Origin: Candidatus Uhrbacteria bacterium | GTDB taxonomy: Bacteria > Patescibacteriota > Patescibacteriia > JACQRZ01 | Reading direction: 5' to 3' | NCBI GenBank assembly: GCA_016186045.1 | Contig: JACPMJ010000007.1 | Coordinates: forward strand, 1 to 57,322 | DNA length: 57,322 nucleotides | Shown: piece after piece, positions 1-7,084 of the stretch | Position numbering within the stretch: position 1 is the first letter of the stretch | How the letters are laid out: each line of letters begins with the position of its first letter | Made by a program: the position numbers and the translations under genes | The notes under the pieces: generated by a model | The model's input: the letters and a program-made list of their open reading frames with translations, nothing else | What the model was told of the DNA's origin: nothing | The model's database searches: none

Positions 1-1
1 A

Positions 2-103
2 GCAAGAAAAATTCTCTATCGAGTGTATGCTGTCTGGAAACGAGGAACGCCGTATGAGAAAAGAGATACCATCGCACAGGATAAAAAAATATCTGAAAAA
101 TAA
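2..103 (+). pseudogene. C-terminal end of an IS110-like transposase (partial at window edge)
   Basis: An open frame enters from the left edge and ends in TAA. Its last residues read ARKILYRVYAVWKRGTPYEK, which resembles the C-terminal end of IS110/IS116-type transposases (an ARK..I.Y..W..GTPY pattern). Only about 33 residues are visible, so the RuvC-like catalytic domain cannot be assessed and the gene may be intact outside the window. The frame is absent from the ORF track because its start is missing. The family call rests on this short motif only. Confidence 0.45.
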
Positions 104-215
104 GTTATCCACTTGACGGAAGATTCCAGGTCTCGAACCTCCTCCTTGGCGAAAAACAGGTGCGTGCCAGCGCGCCAAAAATTCTGAATTCGTTTGGGAA
201 AATGGGGGGAAATCA

Positions 216-240
216 GTGGGACGCGCTTCGCGCGTCCCAC
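216..240. terminator. GC-rich 10-bp hairpin between IS remnant and tRNA-Arg
   Basis: GTGGGACGCG and CGCGTCCCAC pair perfectly around a CTTCG loop. On the plus strand TTTCTGGCTTTT follows. It lies downstream of the minus-strand tRNA-Arg and of the plus-strand transposase end, so it could terminate either. The stretch 104-274 shows no gene; the listed ORFs there are shadows. Confidence 0.5.
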
Positions 241-274
241 TTTCTGGCTTTGAAAAAGCCGTTGAGTTCTGTAT

Positions 275-349
275 TGGTGCACCCGCCAGGAATCGAACCT
301 GGATCACAAGCTCCGCAAGCTCGCATTCTATCCTTTGAACTACGGGTGC
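275..349 (-). tRNA. tRNA-Arg, anticodon GCG, CCA encoded
   Basis: The minus strand folds as a cloverleaf. The acceptor is GCACCCG/CGGGTGC, and the anticodon stem CGAGC/GCTTG carries the loop TTGCGGA, giving anticodon GCG (reads CGC/CGU if wobbling). The T arm is CCAGG-TTCGATT-CCTGG. A genomic CCA follows the A discriminator. Most bacteria use ACG (inosine-modified by TadA) for this box, so an unmodified GCG Arg tRNA is slightly unusual. It suggests that CGN decoding here may not need A34 deamination. Confidence 0.93.
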
Positions 350-382
350 AAAAGAAAGACAAGAAAAACAAAACCCAATAAC

Positions 383-404
383 AATCCCCGCTTACACGGG
401 GATT
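383..404 (-). terminator. Hairpin downstream of the small membrane protein gene
   Basis: AATCCCCG and CGGGGATT form an 8-bp stem with a 6-nt loop just past the stop of the minus-strand gene. On the minus strand the sequence after it is only moderately T-rich (GTTATTGGGTTTTG), so the terminator call is tentative. Confidence 0.4.
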
Positions 405-434
405 ACTATAGCAATTTTTTTTTGATCACGCAAC

Positions 435-938
435 CTATATCTTCAACGTCCGAAATATCGTATCAAAAAATGGTTCAAATTTATGTTCCAAACTCTCCAC
501 GACATACTGTTGCAAATGTCTCCTCAATGCTTCCGGATCCTCTCCATCTAAAGGAATAGCAAGCATTCCATGGATTCCTCCTTTTTCCTGGATATACAAT
601 ATCGGTTCTTCAACGGCATTTTTGATAATCCAAAAAAGTTCTATTTTCCCAAACGGATATTCCTTACTCCCTACGCCTATTTTTTGATGGTCAATAGCGC
701 ATGTAATGCTCTGTGGCTCCTGCACATGCCGTAAAAACAAGATGGCAGTTGCAATGATAATAAGAACTCCAAAAAGAAAATTCCCCGTTGCAATACTATA
801 CACAAGCAACGCCCCCACAATAAGCCCGGCAATCGTATACCAGAGGAGTCCGCGCTCGTGCCGCTCATATGCCTCAAATGTCCATGCAAAAAGCGGGTAC
901 GCTTGTGTCATCTCTTCTTTGTCGTGTTCTTGTTGCAT
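435..938 (-). CDS. Conserved membrane protein with two TM helices and a PH-like C-terminal region
   Basis: I do not recognise a named family. About 24 N-terminal residues are polar; then two closely spaced hydrophobic helices follow (WYTIAGLIVGALLVYSIA and FLFGVLIIIATAILFLRH). The remaining soluble region of about 95 residues has alternating hydrophobic strands (ITCAIDHQKIGVGSKEYPFGKIELFWII) that resemble bacterial PH-like domains; that resemblance is inference. The start was set at MQQEHDK because GGAGAG lies 9 nt upstream; the longer ORF start has no such site. The gene stands alone between tRNA-Arg and tRNA-Ser, all on the minus strand. Confidence 0.7.
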   Translation of the reverse strand: MQQEHDKEEMTQAYPLFAWTFEAYERHERGLLWYTIAGLIVGALLVYSIATGNFLFGVLIIIATAILFLRHVQEPQSITCAIDHQKIGVGSKEYPFGKIELFWIIKNAVEEPILYIQEKGGIHGMLAIPLDGEDPEALRRHLQQYVVESLEHKFEPFFDTIFRTLKI

Positions 939-987
939 ATATTTCATCTCTCCATAAAGTATACCACACTGATGTATGGTCTTCAAA

Positions 988-1012
988 TGTCCGATTCGGA
1001 GAGGGAGGGATT
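988..1012 (+). repeat. Duplicated 3' end of tRNA-Ser (left copy)
   Basis: A 25-bp perfect copy of the sequence at 1196-1220, which holds the last bases of the tRNA-Ser gene and its downstream flank. The two copies are direct repeats 208 bp apart. This is the pattern left by an element integrating at a tRNA 3' end, or by a local duplication. Confidence 0.75.
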
Positions 1013-1061
1013 TCCGCTCTTCGTCATCTGGATTATTCTATATGATGACTTCATTTGTCCT

Positions 1062-1135
1062 GGGCAGCAATCAAACATTCACTGGATGTTTGATTGGCAC
1101 AAAGCTTCGGACTTCTCCTCGCTTTGTTGCTGCCC
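1062..1135. other. Perfectly paired three-way-junction sequence of unknown function
   Basis: The outer stem GGGCAGCA/TGCTGCCC encloses two perfect hairpins: ATCAAACAT/ATGTTTGAT and ACAAAGC/GCTTTGT. Almost no base is left unpaired at the junction. It is followed by GTTCGAATCCC, which looks like a tRNA T-loop. No coding frame explains this. It could be a structured RNA, a folded recombination site or a tRNA-derived remnant. Confidence 0.55.
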
Positions 1136-1195
1136 GTTCGAATCCCTTTTCATCTCTTATATTGAACAATAACAGACTATCCTATAGTCTCCTAT

Positions 1196-1220
1196 TGTCC
1201 GATTCGGAGAGGGAGGGATT
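1196..1220 (+). repeat. Duplicated 3' end of tRNA-Ser (right copy, overlaps the tRNA)
   Basis: This copy of the 25-bp direct repeat overlaps the acceptor and T-arm end of the intact tRNA-Ser. Its partner at 988-1012 has no tRNA body attached. Confidence 0.75.
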
Positions 1221-1295
1221 CGAACCCTCGATACGGTTTTAACGCCGTATAACAGGTTAGCAACCTGCCGCTTTCGACCACTCAGCCACCTCTCC
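1205..1295 (-). tRNA. tRNA-Ser, anticodon GCU
   Basis: The minus strand gives acceptor GGAGAGG/CCTCTCC and a D arm GGCTGAGTGGTCGAAAGC. The anticodon arm GCAGG-TTGCTAA-CCTGT has anticodon GCT, reading AGC/AGU. A long variable arm (TACGGCGTTAAAACCGTA) is typical of class II serine tRNAs, and the T arm contains GTTCGAATCCC. CCA is not encoded, unlike in the tRNA-Arg nearby, so maturation needs a CCA-adding enzyme. Confidence 0.95.
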
Positions 1296-1361
1296 ATAAA
1301 CTGAATAGTTCTACTATACGAAAAAAAGAGTAATGTGTCAATGAACCTTTAACGGATGTCA

Positions 1362-1390
1362 TTGACGGCGAGCTCTTTTTTTCATATACT
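1362..1390 (+). promoter_or_regulatory. Sigma-70 promoter of the MurE-like gene
   Basis: TTGACG, a 17-bp spacer and TATACT place the transcript start near 1397. That rules out the upstream ORF start at 1356 and supports the ATG at 1419. Confidence 0.7.
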
Positions 1391-1418
1391 TCTCATACAT
1401 GCCATATTTTTGCTTTCC

Positions 1419-2639
1419 ATGAAATCATTTTTCAAAAAAATCATCCCGAAAAAACTCATCATTCTGTTTTGGCATAAACCAAAAGCCATGCTTGCGGCTT
1501 TGCTTTTTGGATTTCCCGCACACCGATTGGTCTGTATCGCAGTTGCCGGAACAAAGGGAAAAACAAGCACCGCATACTACCTCAGCCATATTTTGGATTC
1601 CGCAAACATAAAAAATGTACTCTTCTCCACTGGCGCACTCAAGATAGACCGGGAAGAAACACTGAACACACTGAAACTCACCACGCCAACGCCGTTTTTT
1701 CTCCATTCATTTCTTGCAAAAGCTTGCAGACACGGCTGTACGCATGCCATTATAGAGGTGTCATCCCACGCCATTGATCAACATCGCATCTGGGGTATCC
1801 CGTTTTCACTTGCCATCATGACAAACCTTACGCCAGACCACTTGGAATACCACACTGATCATGAAGAATACATTACCGTTCACAAACGCCTCGTGACAAA
1901 AAAAATTACCGCGATCTTTCTGAATGGCGATGATAAAAATCTTTTGCCATTTTCCTCATTTCCGGCGGCAAAACAAATCTTTACAACAGATCCATTCATG
2001 AAAAAAATAAAAGCCGAGTCTCCACTCCCGGGCGCGTTCAATGCGATGAATCTGCTCATGGCGGCATGTGCAGGACGACGATTAAATATATCGGAAAATA
2101 CCATTCTCACGGCAATAAAAACCATGACAAGCGCGCCCGGACGCACGGAAAAAATCAGCGAGGGCCAAAACTTTGACGTGATCGTTGACTACGCGCATTC
2201 CCCGGAATCGCTCAAAAACTTCTTTGAGGCATTCAGGCTCGCATACAAAAAAAATATAATTGCGGTATTTGGCGCATGCGGAGATCGGGATCCGCAACAG
2301 CGCCCGTGGATGGGAAAAATTCTTGATACCTATGCGGATATCTGCATCATCACTACTGACGATCCTTATTCCGAAAACCCAAACGCTATTGCCAGTCATA
2401 TACAAAGCGGTATCATGCAGAAAAAACCCAACGAGACGCTATTTAATATTCCTGATAGAAAAGAGGCGATGCGCAAGGCGTTTTCGCTTGCTCGCGAAGG
2501 CGACTGCGTTTGTATCCTGGGAAAGGGCGCGGAACAATGGCAAGTGTTTGGAGCAAATGGAACAAAAAAAATACCATGGGACGATCGAAAAATTGCGCGG
2601 GAATTGCTCACTCCTCCCGCGCAAACGTCAGGCCAATGA
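1419..2639 (+). CDS. Short MurE-like Mur ligase (UDP-MurNAc-tripeptide synthetase family)
   Basis: Mur ligases add an amino acid to UDP-MurNAc-peptide in cytoplasmic peptidoglycan synthesis, using ATP. The P-loop appears as AGTKGKTST near residue 36. The MurE-like central motif TNLTPDHLEYH, the DYAHSP motif, FGACGDRD and the late GKGAEQW (GKGHE position) follow in order. The gene encodes about 406 residues against roughly 490 for typical MurE. The missing part is the N-terminal UDP-binding domain, so the P-loop lies almost at the start. The position of the meso-DAP specificity motif DNPR reads DDPYSE, so meso-DAP is not predicted and the added residue is unknown. Its 3' end overlaps converging comF by 32 nt. 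A stand-alone short Mur ligase of another specificity is possible. Confidence 0.8.
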   Translation: MKSFFKKIIPKKLIILFWHKPKAMLAALLFGFPAHRLVCIAVAGTKGKTSTAYYLSHILDSANIKNVLFSTGALKIDREETLNTLKLTTPTPFFLHSFLAKACRHGCTHAIIEVSSHAIDQHRIWGIPFSLAIMTNLTPDHLEYHTDHEEYITVHKRLVTKKITAIFLNGDDKNLLPFSSFPAAKQIFTTDPFMKKIKAESPLPGAFNAMNLLMAACAGRRLNISENTILTAIKTMTSAPGRTEKISEGQNFDVIVDYAHSPESLKNFFEAFRLAYKKNIIAVFGACGDRDPQQRPWMGKILDTYADICIITTDDPYSENPNAIASHIQSGIMQKKPNETLFNIPDRKEAMRKAFSLAREGDCVCILGKGAEQWQVFGANGTKKIPWDDRKIARELLTPPAQTSGQ

Positions 2640-3294
2640 CATCCTGCGCACCGGCATTCTTCAATGTCCGCGCCGCTTCAATCAACGTTGCGCCGGTGGT
2701 ATACACATCGTCAATAAGATAGATGATGCTCCCCTGTATATTTTCTTTGTCATGGACAGCAAACGCTCCCGCGATATTTTTCATTCGATCAAATCCGGAA
2801 AGCTCCACCTGACTCTGCGTATTCACAACGCGCTCAAGCGCACCTGCGACAATCGGCATCTGCAGTTCTCTCGCATACGCGCGCGCAATCAATTCCGATT
2901 GATTAAACCCGCGATCACGGAATCTTTTCTTATGAATGGGAATAGGGACGACGCGTGCGTGCGTCGCCGTCTCACGCCGGCATGAGACATATGCACGCGC
3001 AAGCAAGACGCCCATCACAGCTCCCACGTCAGCGACATATTCGTACTTCAACGCATGCACCATCTTTCGCGCGAAAGGATCCATATACGAATATGCGGAA
3101 AACAAAAAAGAGACTGGCGTGTTTCTTGCGCAGTCTCCGCAAAACATCCCTTCGCTTTCTTTTTTGCAAATCACGCACCCGCGAAGAATGTATGGCAAAA
3201 TAGCCGTTTGACACTCCTCACATGCCCACATGCCTTCTCTGCCGCACCGCAGACATTGTTTGGGAAATATGGCATCGACAAGCCACCGGAACAT
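2608..3294 (-). CDS. comF: ComF-family phosphoribosyltransferase-like protein
   Basis: ComF proteins combine an N-terminal zinc-ribbon region with a phosphoribosyltransferase fold and are needed for DNA uptake in competent bacteria. Paired cysteines are visible early (CLRCG, CEEC, CVICKK, CGDC). The PRPP-binding loop IYLIDDVYTTGAT lies near residue 195, preceded by RGFNQSELIA, which is typical for ComF. The chosen ATG follows the stop codon of the upstream gene by two bases. An ATG 12 nt further upstream is possible but has no ribosome site. The gene is the last in the VirB6-VirB4 operon, which fits DNA import. The 3' end overlaps the MurE-like gene on the other strand. Confidence 0.88.
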   Translation of the reverse strand: MFRWLVDAIFPKQCLRCGREGMWACEECQTAILPYILRGCVICKKESEGMFCGDCARNTPVSFLFSAYSYMDPFARKMVHALKYEYVADVGAVMGVLLARAYVSCRRETATHARVVPIPIHKKRFRDRGFNQSELIARAYARELQMPIVAGALERVVNTQSQVELSGFDRMKNIAGAFAVHDKENIQGSIIYLIDDVYTTGATLIEAARTLKNAGAQDVIGLTFAREE

Positions 3295-3296
3295 TC

Positions 3297-3947
3297 TTAT
3301 TTCCATGTCGCGCTATCCACCAGCCACACGCTATCTTCCTTTTTGAATGTCACAAAAATATCCTGGGTATATACTTTGAAATTTGTGGGTGTCCCAATGT
3401 ATTCTCTTCGCTGGGTTGTCACCAAAAATTCCCCCTTGCCGGCAGTTTGATCAATCGACGTCACTTTATATGAAAGCGCCTTGGTGACGACGCCGGTATA
3501 CGACGTGGGAAATGGCTTGCTGGCCCCCTCTGCAATAAGCAGTTCCGATTTCTTCTTGAGGTCCTCTGTCATGTATGGAAATAAATCTTTGATGTTCTCA
3601 AAATTATTCTGGTTTGAAAATGTGCCATACCGATCCACAAACGGCAGGGTTAGCGCGACAAGTTTCGCGGTCACCTCATCCGGCTGTTCTTGGGGCTGTT
3701 GAAGAGGGATCTGTGTGGGAGTCTGTCCGACAGGGGGAGCATTTTGTGCTCCATTTTGGTTTGTAGGGCCCTCCGTATCTACCGGCGCTCCGCCATTGTC
3801 TTCTATGGGGCTTTCAATAATCGGCGTCTCGCTTACCGACGCCTGTTGGGCTTGAAAAAATCGTGTTGTCTGCCATATCACAACGACAATGAGGATCACG
3901 ACGGTTCCGATAAGAGCGGATAAGATGACTTTGAGTCGTATGGGCAT
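3297..3947 (-). CDS. Membrane-anchored protein, VirB8/NTF2-like C-domain (predicted)
   Basis: An N-terminal transmembrane helix (VILSALIGTVVILIVVVIW) is followed by about 60 residues rich in Pro, Gln and Asn, then a folded domain of about 120 residues with several beta strands (VVTKALSYKVTSID, KGEFLVTTQRREYIG, KVYTQDIFVTFKKEDSVWLVDSATW). Order and size resemble VirB8/TcpC-type NTF2-fold proteins that sit in the membrane with a cell-surface domain. No diagnostic motif confirms this. The gene lies between VirB4 and comF in the same operon, where a VirB8-type assembly factor would fit. Confidence 0.65.
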   Translation of the reverse strand: MPIRLKVILSALIGTVVILIVVVIWQTTRFFQAQQASVSETPIIESPIEDNGGAPVDTEGPTNQNGAQNAPPVGQTPTQIPLQQPQEQPDEVTAKLVALTLPFVDRYGTFSNQNNFENIKDLFPYMTEDLKKKSELLIAEGASKPFPTSYTGVVTKALSYKVTSIDQTAGKGEFLVTTQRREYIGTPTNFKVYTQDIFVTFKKEDSVWLVDSATWK

Positions 3948-3982
3948 AGGAATAGTTCTTAGTACTTAGTGTCACTTCACAA

Positions 3983-5869
3983 TTATTTTTTGTGTGTCTC
4001 TTCAAACTCTTTTTTTGCCGCATCTATCTCCAAAAGCTGGCGCGGATCCGTGGTAATAAGCTGATCCTCTGAATATGACGCGACCACCTTGATGGCAACA
4101 TGCTTTTGTCCGGCAAAAAAGATGCCTTCACCGGGCGCGCTTTCCAAAAGAAGATATTTCTCTCCCTCTGTCAGCATAAATGTTTTTTGGATAACATCAA
4201 TAGCTGCCGGGGATTGCTTGAGAAGAATCTGGATTGCGGAATTTGTAAGAATCGCCTTACCGTATTGAGAGTTCAAAAAATCATTCACATCCTGTGTAAT
4301 AGTGGTGACACCAAGATAATACTTGCGACACCGCTTTACTAATGCAAAAATAAATCGCGCGGAATCCTCATGTTGCATCAGCCACCACGCCTCATCAATG
4401 ACGAGAATGCGTTTTTTCCGCTCCGAACGGACCGTATTCCAAATATAATTGACAATCGTATAAATCGCACTCGGCCGCAATTCATCCTCAAGATCGCGAA
4501 CGGAAAATATCACCAATTGGTTGCGCATCTCCACATTTGTCGGATGGTTCAAAAGCCCGGCAAACGTGCCTTCCGTGTATTTCCGCAAACGCATAGGAAG
4601 TGTTCCGGTGCCCTCCATGCCCTCCAATACGTCCAAAAGGTCACTGACAATGGGTGGCTCAGCAGTGGAAAGATCTGTATCAGCAGTGATGTCCTTTTTT
4701 GCATATGTCTCAATAAGCGCGCGATCCATAATGGAATCCTCTTCCTGGGTAAACTGCCCAAGCATAAGCCGCATCAGACCCTTCAGGGTAATCACCGCGC
4801 TTCGGATAATATCCGCGGTAGACACCTGCTCTCCCACGGGCCGCGGAAGATCAAACGGGTTGATCTTGCTTTGCGATGAAAGTGAAATATTAATAAACGT
4901 ACCTCCCACCGCCTCGCACAAATGCTGGTACTCACGCTCTGGGTCGATAATAATCACATCCACGCCCATCATCATGGAGCGCAATACTTCAAGTTTAATG
5001 GTATAGCTTTTGCCTGCTCCGGATGTTGCAAATACCACTTCATTCGCGTTTTGCATGGAAAACCGATCGAAGAGAATGAGACTATTATTATGCCGATTGA
5101 TGCCATAGAGAATGCCAGTATCCGACGTAAGATCGGATGAAATAAATGGAAACGCGGCTGCCGCAGGGGATGTATTCATGTTAAAACCGATTTGAAGCTC
5201 GTCATTGCAGATGGGAATTGTAGAATTGAACCCCTGCTCTGCCTGATATAACACGCGCTTGGTATAGACGATCTTTGAGCCAAATACCCCCTCCATGTCT
5301 TCTGTCAGCCGATCAAGCTCCTCAAGAGATTTTGCGTACAGCGTCACATAGAGACCAACGGAAAAAAAATGCTCAGTGCCTTGCGTAAGGTCGTCGCGAA
5401 GTTGTTCCACATCCCGCAAGGCGGTCTCTGCGGCCGGATCACGCGGCTTTCCCTTGTCCGCGGCCATGCCGATTTCAGCCTGCAGAGTCCCCGCCTTATT
5501 CCGCAGCTGTTTCAGCACCATCTGCACGGGCAAGGGGGCAAAAAAGATGGATATGTCAAACGATGCGCTGTAATTGATAATGGGAGAAAACCAGCCAACC
5601 GCGATATAGCGTGGATAACCTACCACAAAAAGCGTCCGGACAAACTGCGTACCCAAACGCGCGTAGGTTGTCTGAATCTCAAATGATGCCGGAGCGATAA
5701 AATCACGCAAGGCAACCAAGCCACGCCGATAGGCAAACTCTTCCTCCAAGATTTTTTTTTGCGTTTCTTTTGCGCGCGCTTTTTCCGTTTGCGCAGAAAT
5801 TTTTTGCGTTTCTTGCGCAGACGCGCTTTTTTTGACCTCTTTTTTTGGAACTACCGGCTGGAATGCCAT
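3983..5869 (-). CDS. virB4: VirB4-family type IV secretion ATPase
   Basis: VirB4 ATPases energise type IV secretion and pilus systems at the inner membrane. The Walker A motif SGAGKS is near residue 283, the Walker B strand ILVIDEAWWLM near 490, and QSPAAIDVI with the EGEKYLLLESAPGEG segment near the end, all characteristic of VirB4/TraC. An Ala/Lys/Gln-rich N-terminal tail precedes the first domain. AGGA lies 8 nt before the ATG and overlaps the stop region of the upstream gene, indicating translational coupling. At 628 residues it is shorter than VirB4 of Proteobacteria; part of the N-terminal module appears to be the separate gene directly upstream. Confidence 0.92.
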   Translation of the reverse strand: MAFQPVVPKKEVKKSASAQETQKISAQTEKARAKETQKKILEEEFAYRRGLVALRDFIAPASFEIQTTYARLGTQFVRTLFVVGYPRYIAVGWFSPIINYSASFDISIFFAPLPVQMVLKQLRNKAGTLQAEIGMAADKGKPRDPAAETALRDVEQLRDDLTQGTEHFFSVGLYVTLYAKSLEELDRLTEDMEGVFGSKIVYTKRVLYQAEQGFNSTIPICNDELQIGFNMNTSPAAAAFPFISSDLTSDTGILYGINRHNNSLILFDRFSMQNANEVVFATSGAGKSYTIKLEVLRSMMMGVDVIIIDPEREYQHLCEAVGGTFINISLSSQSKINPFDLPRPVGEQVSTADIIRSAVITLKGLMRLMLGQFTQEEDSIMDRALIETYAKKDITADTDLSTAEPPIVSDLLDVLEGMEGTGTLPMRLRKYTEGTFAGLLNHPTNVEMRNQLVIFSVRDLEDELRPSAIYTIVNYIWNTVRSERKKRILVIDEAWWLMQHEDSARFIFALVKRCRKYYLGVTTITQDVNDFLNSQYGKAILTNSAIQILLKQSPAAIDVIQKTFMLTEGEKYLLLESAPGEGIFFAGQKHVAIKVVASYSEDQLITTDPRQLLEIDAAKKEFEETHKK

Positions 5870-5881
5870 ATTCGCGGTCCT

Positions 5882-6586
5882 TTAATATTCTTCTATCTGT
5901 AATTTATTCGTCTCCACCATCTTTTCCTGCGGCGCTGTTTCAAAATTATATATGGAATAAAAAAGCTCTATCAGGCTCTGGGTATCCAATTTCGCCGAAT
6001 TCAAACCCAAACTTCGCAAGCCGGACATCACGGTCTCCACCCGCAAATCAAGAAAATGTTTCCGCTGGAAAAACCGCTCACGGCTCAGCACCACGTCTCC
6101 TGACGCGGAAAAAATAGTCTTTGCCTGCTGGATAAAGCCCTTGCGCACGTCTGCCATGGGATTATACGGAACCGCGATAAAAAATTTCTTGTCCATAATC
6201 TGACCAATCTGCACAAGTTCCGAAACGTATTTCCGATACTCCGCCATTTGCATTTTTAAAAGGTCATTTGTCTGTTCTTTTTCTATCTTTTCAAGTCGCG
6301 TCAGGTATTTTGTGATGTCAAATATACGGGATTGCACCACAATCTGTAAAGGAAAATCAATAGTATTCAAAAAATTCTGATATCCCAAAATAGTCGCCTG
6401 CTGTTCGTCTTCTGATTTGAGAAAAAAATTAACGGACGCAACCAAAATCACTGCGCAAAGCGTACCGTCTTTCAAAATGACAGTATCGTTGGTAATTTCG
6501 CGTATCTTGACATATTTTTGTGTTGACGGCGTTGATTTCGTCGCCGCCATACCGGCCGCCTCGGTTGTTTTTTTCTTCGCTGCCAT
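5882..6586 (-). CDS. TraC/VirB4 N-terminal-domain-like protein
   Basis: The 234 residues look like the N-terminal, non-ATPase part of VirB4/TraC. A short Lys/Ala/Thr-rich tail is followed by IREITNDTVILKDGTLCAVILVASVNF, FLNTIDFPLQIVVQSR and the KKFFIAVPYNP strand, a layout typical of CagE/TrbE/TraC N-domains. No P-loop is present. It lies 12 nt upstream of virB4 in the same operon and probably acts as an inner-membrane partner of that ATPase. Whether it arose by splitting a longer VirB4 or by duplicating its N-domain cannot be decided here, since the downstream VirB4 also keeps a similar region. Confidence 0.78.
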   Translation of the reverse strand: MAAKKKTTEAAGMAATKSTPSTQKYVKIREITNDTVILKDGTLCAVILVASVNFFLKSEDEQQATILGYQNFLNTIDFPLQIVVQSRIFDITKYLTRLEKIEKEQTNDLLKMQMAEYRKYVSELVQIGQIMDKKFFIAVPYNPMADVRKGFIQQAKTIFSASGDVVLSRERFFQRKHFLDLRVETVMSGLRSLGLNSAKLDTQSLIELFYSIYNFETAPQEKMVETNKLQIEEY

Positions 6587-6625
6587 ATAAGGATTATTGT
6601 ACCATGAAATGCCTGTCTTAAAAAT

Positions 6626-7075
6626 CTAAAAAAGTTCCGTTCCTTCATCGTCCGCGCGCGCGCCCTGATAAATGCCGCCGGTATCCACCACCAGCAGGAG
6701 CTCTGACATGCGCTGGTCTGAAATCCGCTGATGTTTGAGTTCCTCGATTTTTTCTTTTTTCTCTGACGTTTCTTCTTCCATACGCGCAATATTGAATTCC
6801 TTTCTCCATACCATGAGTGGCGGATGCATGACTGCGCGCGTCACATTCAGGATAAAAAAATGAAACGCCTGGCCATTTATCTTCAAAAAACCAAGAATGC
6901 CGCCCACAAGCGCAAGTACGATGGCGATGGGAATAAATAGCGCAAGCGGAAACATTTTATACGTTACAAATATCAGTAGGGCATCCACAAACACAATGGC
7001 AAATTGCCGAACCGTAATAGGTCCCATGATTTTGTCTTCGTTTTCTATAAATTGTGGGACTGTCACTTGTTCCAT
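6626..7075 (-). CDS. prgI: PrgI-family membrane protein of the secretion locus
   Basis: The sequence begins MEQVTVPQFIENEDKI, the usual opening of PrgI-like proteins in Gram-positive and CPR type IV secretion loci, a VirB3-like component. Two hydrophobic helices follow (FAIVFVDALLIFVTYKMF and LFIPIAIVLALVGGILGFL), then INGQAFHFFILNVTRAVMHPPLMVWRK, where PrgI proteins approach the membrane. The charged C-tail (EEETSEKKEKIEELKHQR) may be a short coiled coil. Position between the 1020-aa protein and the VirB4 genes agrees with a VirB3-VirB4 partnership. Confidence 0.85.
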   Translation of the reverse strand: MEQVTVPQFIENEDKIMGPITVRQFAIVFVDALLIFVTYKMFPLALFIPIAIVLALVGGILGFLKINGQAFHFFILNVTRAVMHPPLMVWRKEFNIARMEEETSEKKEKIEELKHQRISDQRMSELLLVVDTGGIYQGARADDEGTELF

Positions 7076-7084
7076 AAGAAAAAT

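Noticed and set aside
1062-1135. Integron attC site
   Set aside because: The stems lack attC core-site sequences (GTTRRRY and its complement) and no integrase gene is seen.
2260-2985. 241-aa plus-strand ORF spanning the murE/comF overlap
   Set aside because: It crosses two strongly supported genes in the wrong frames and has no family features.
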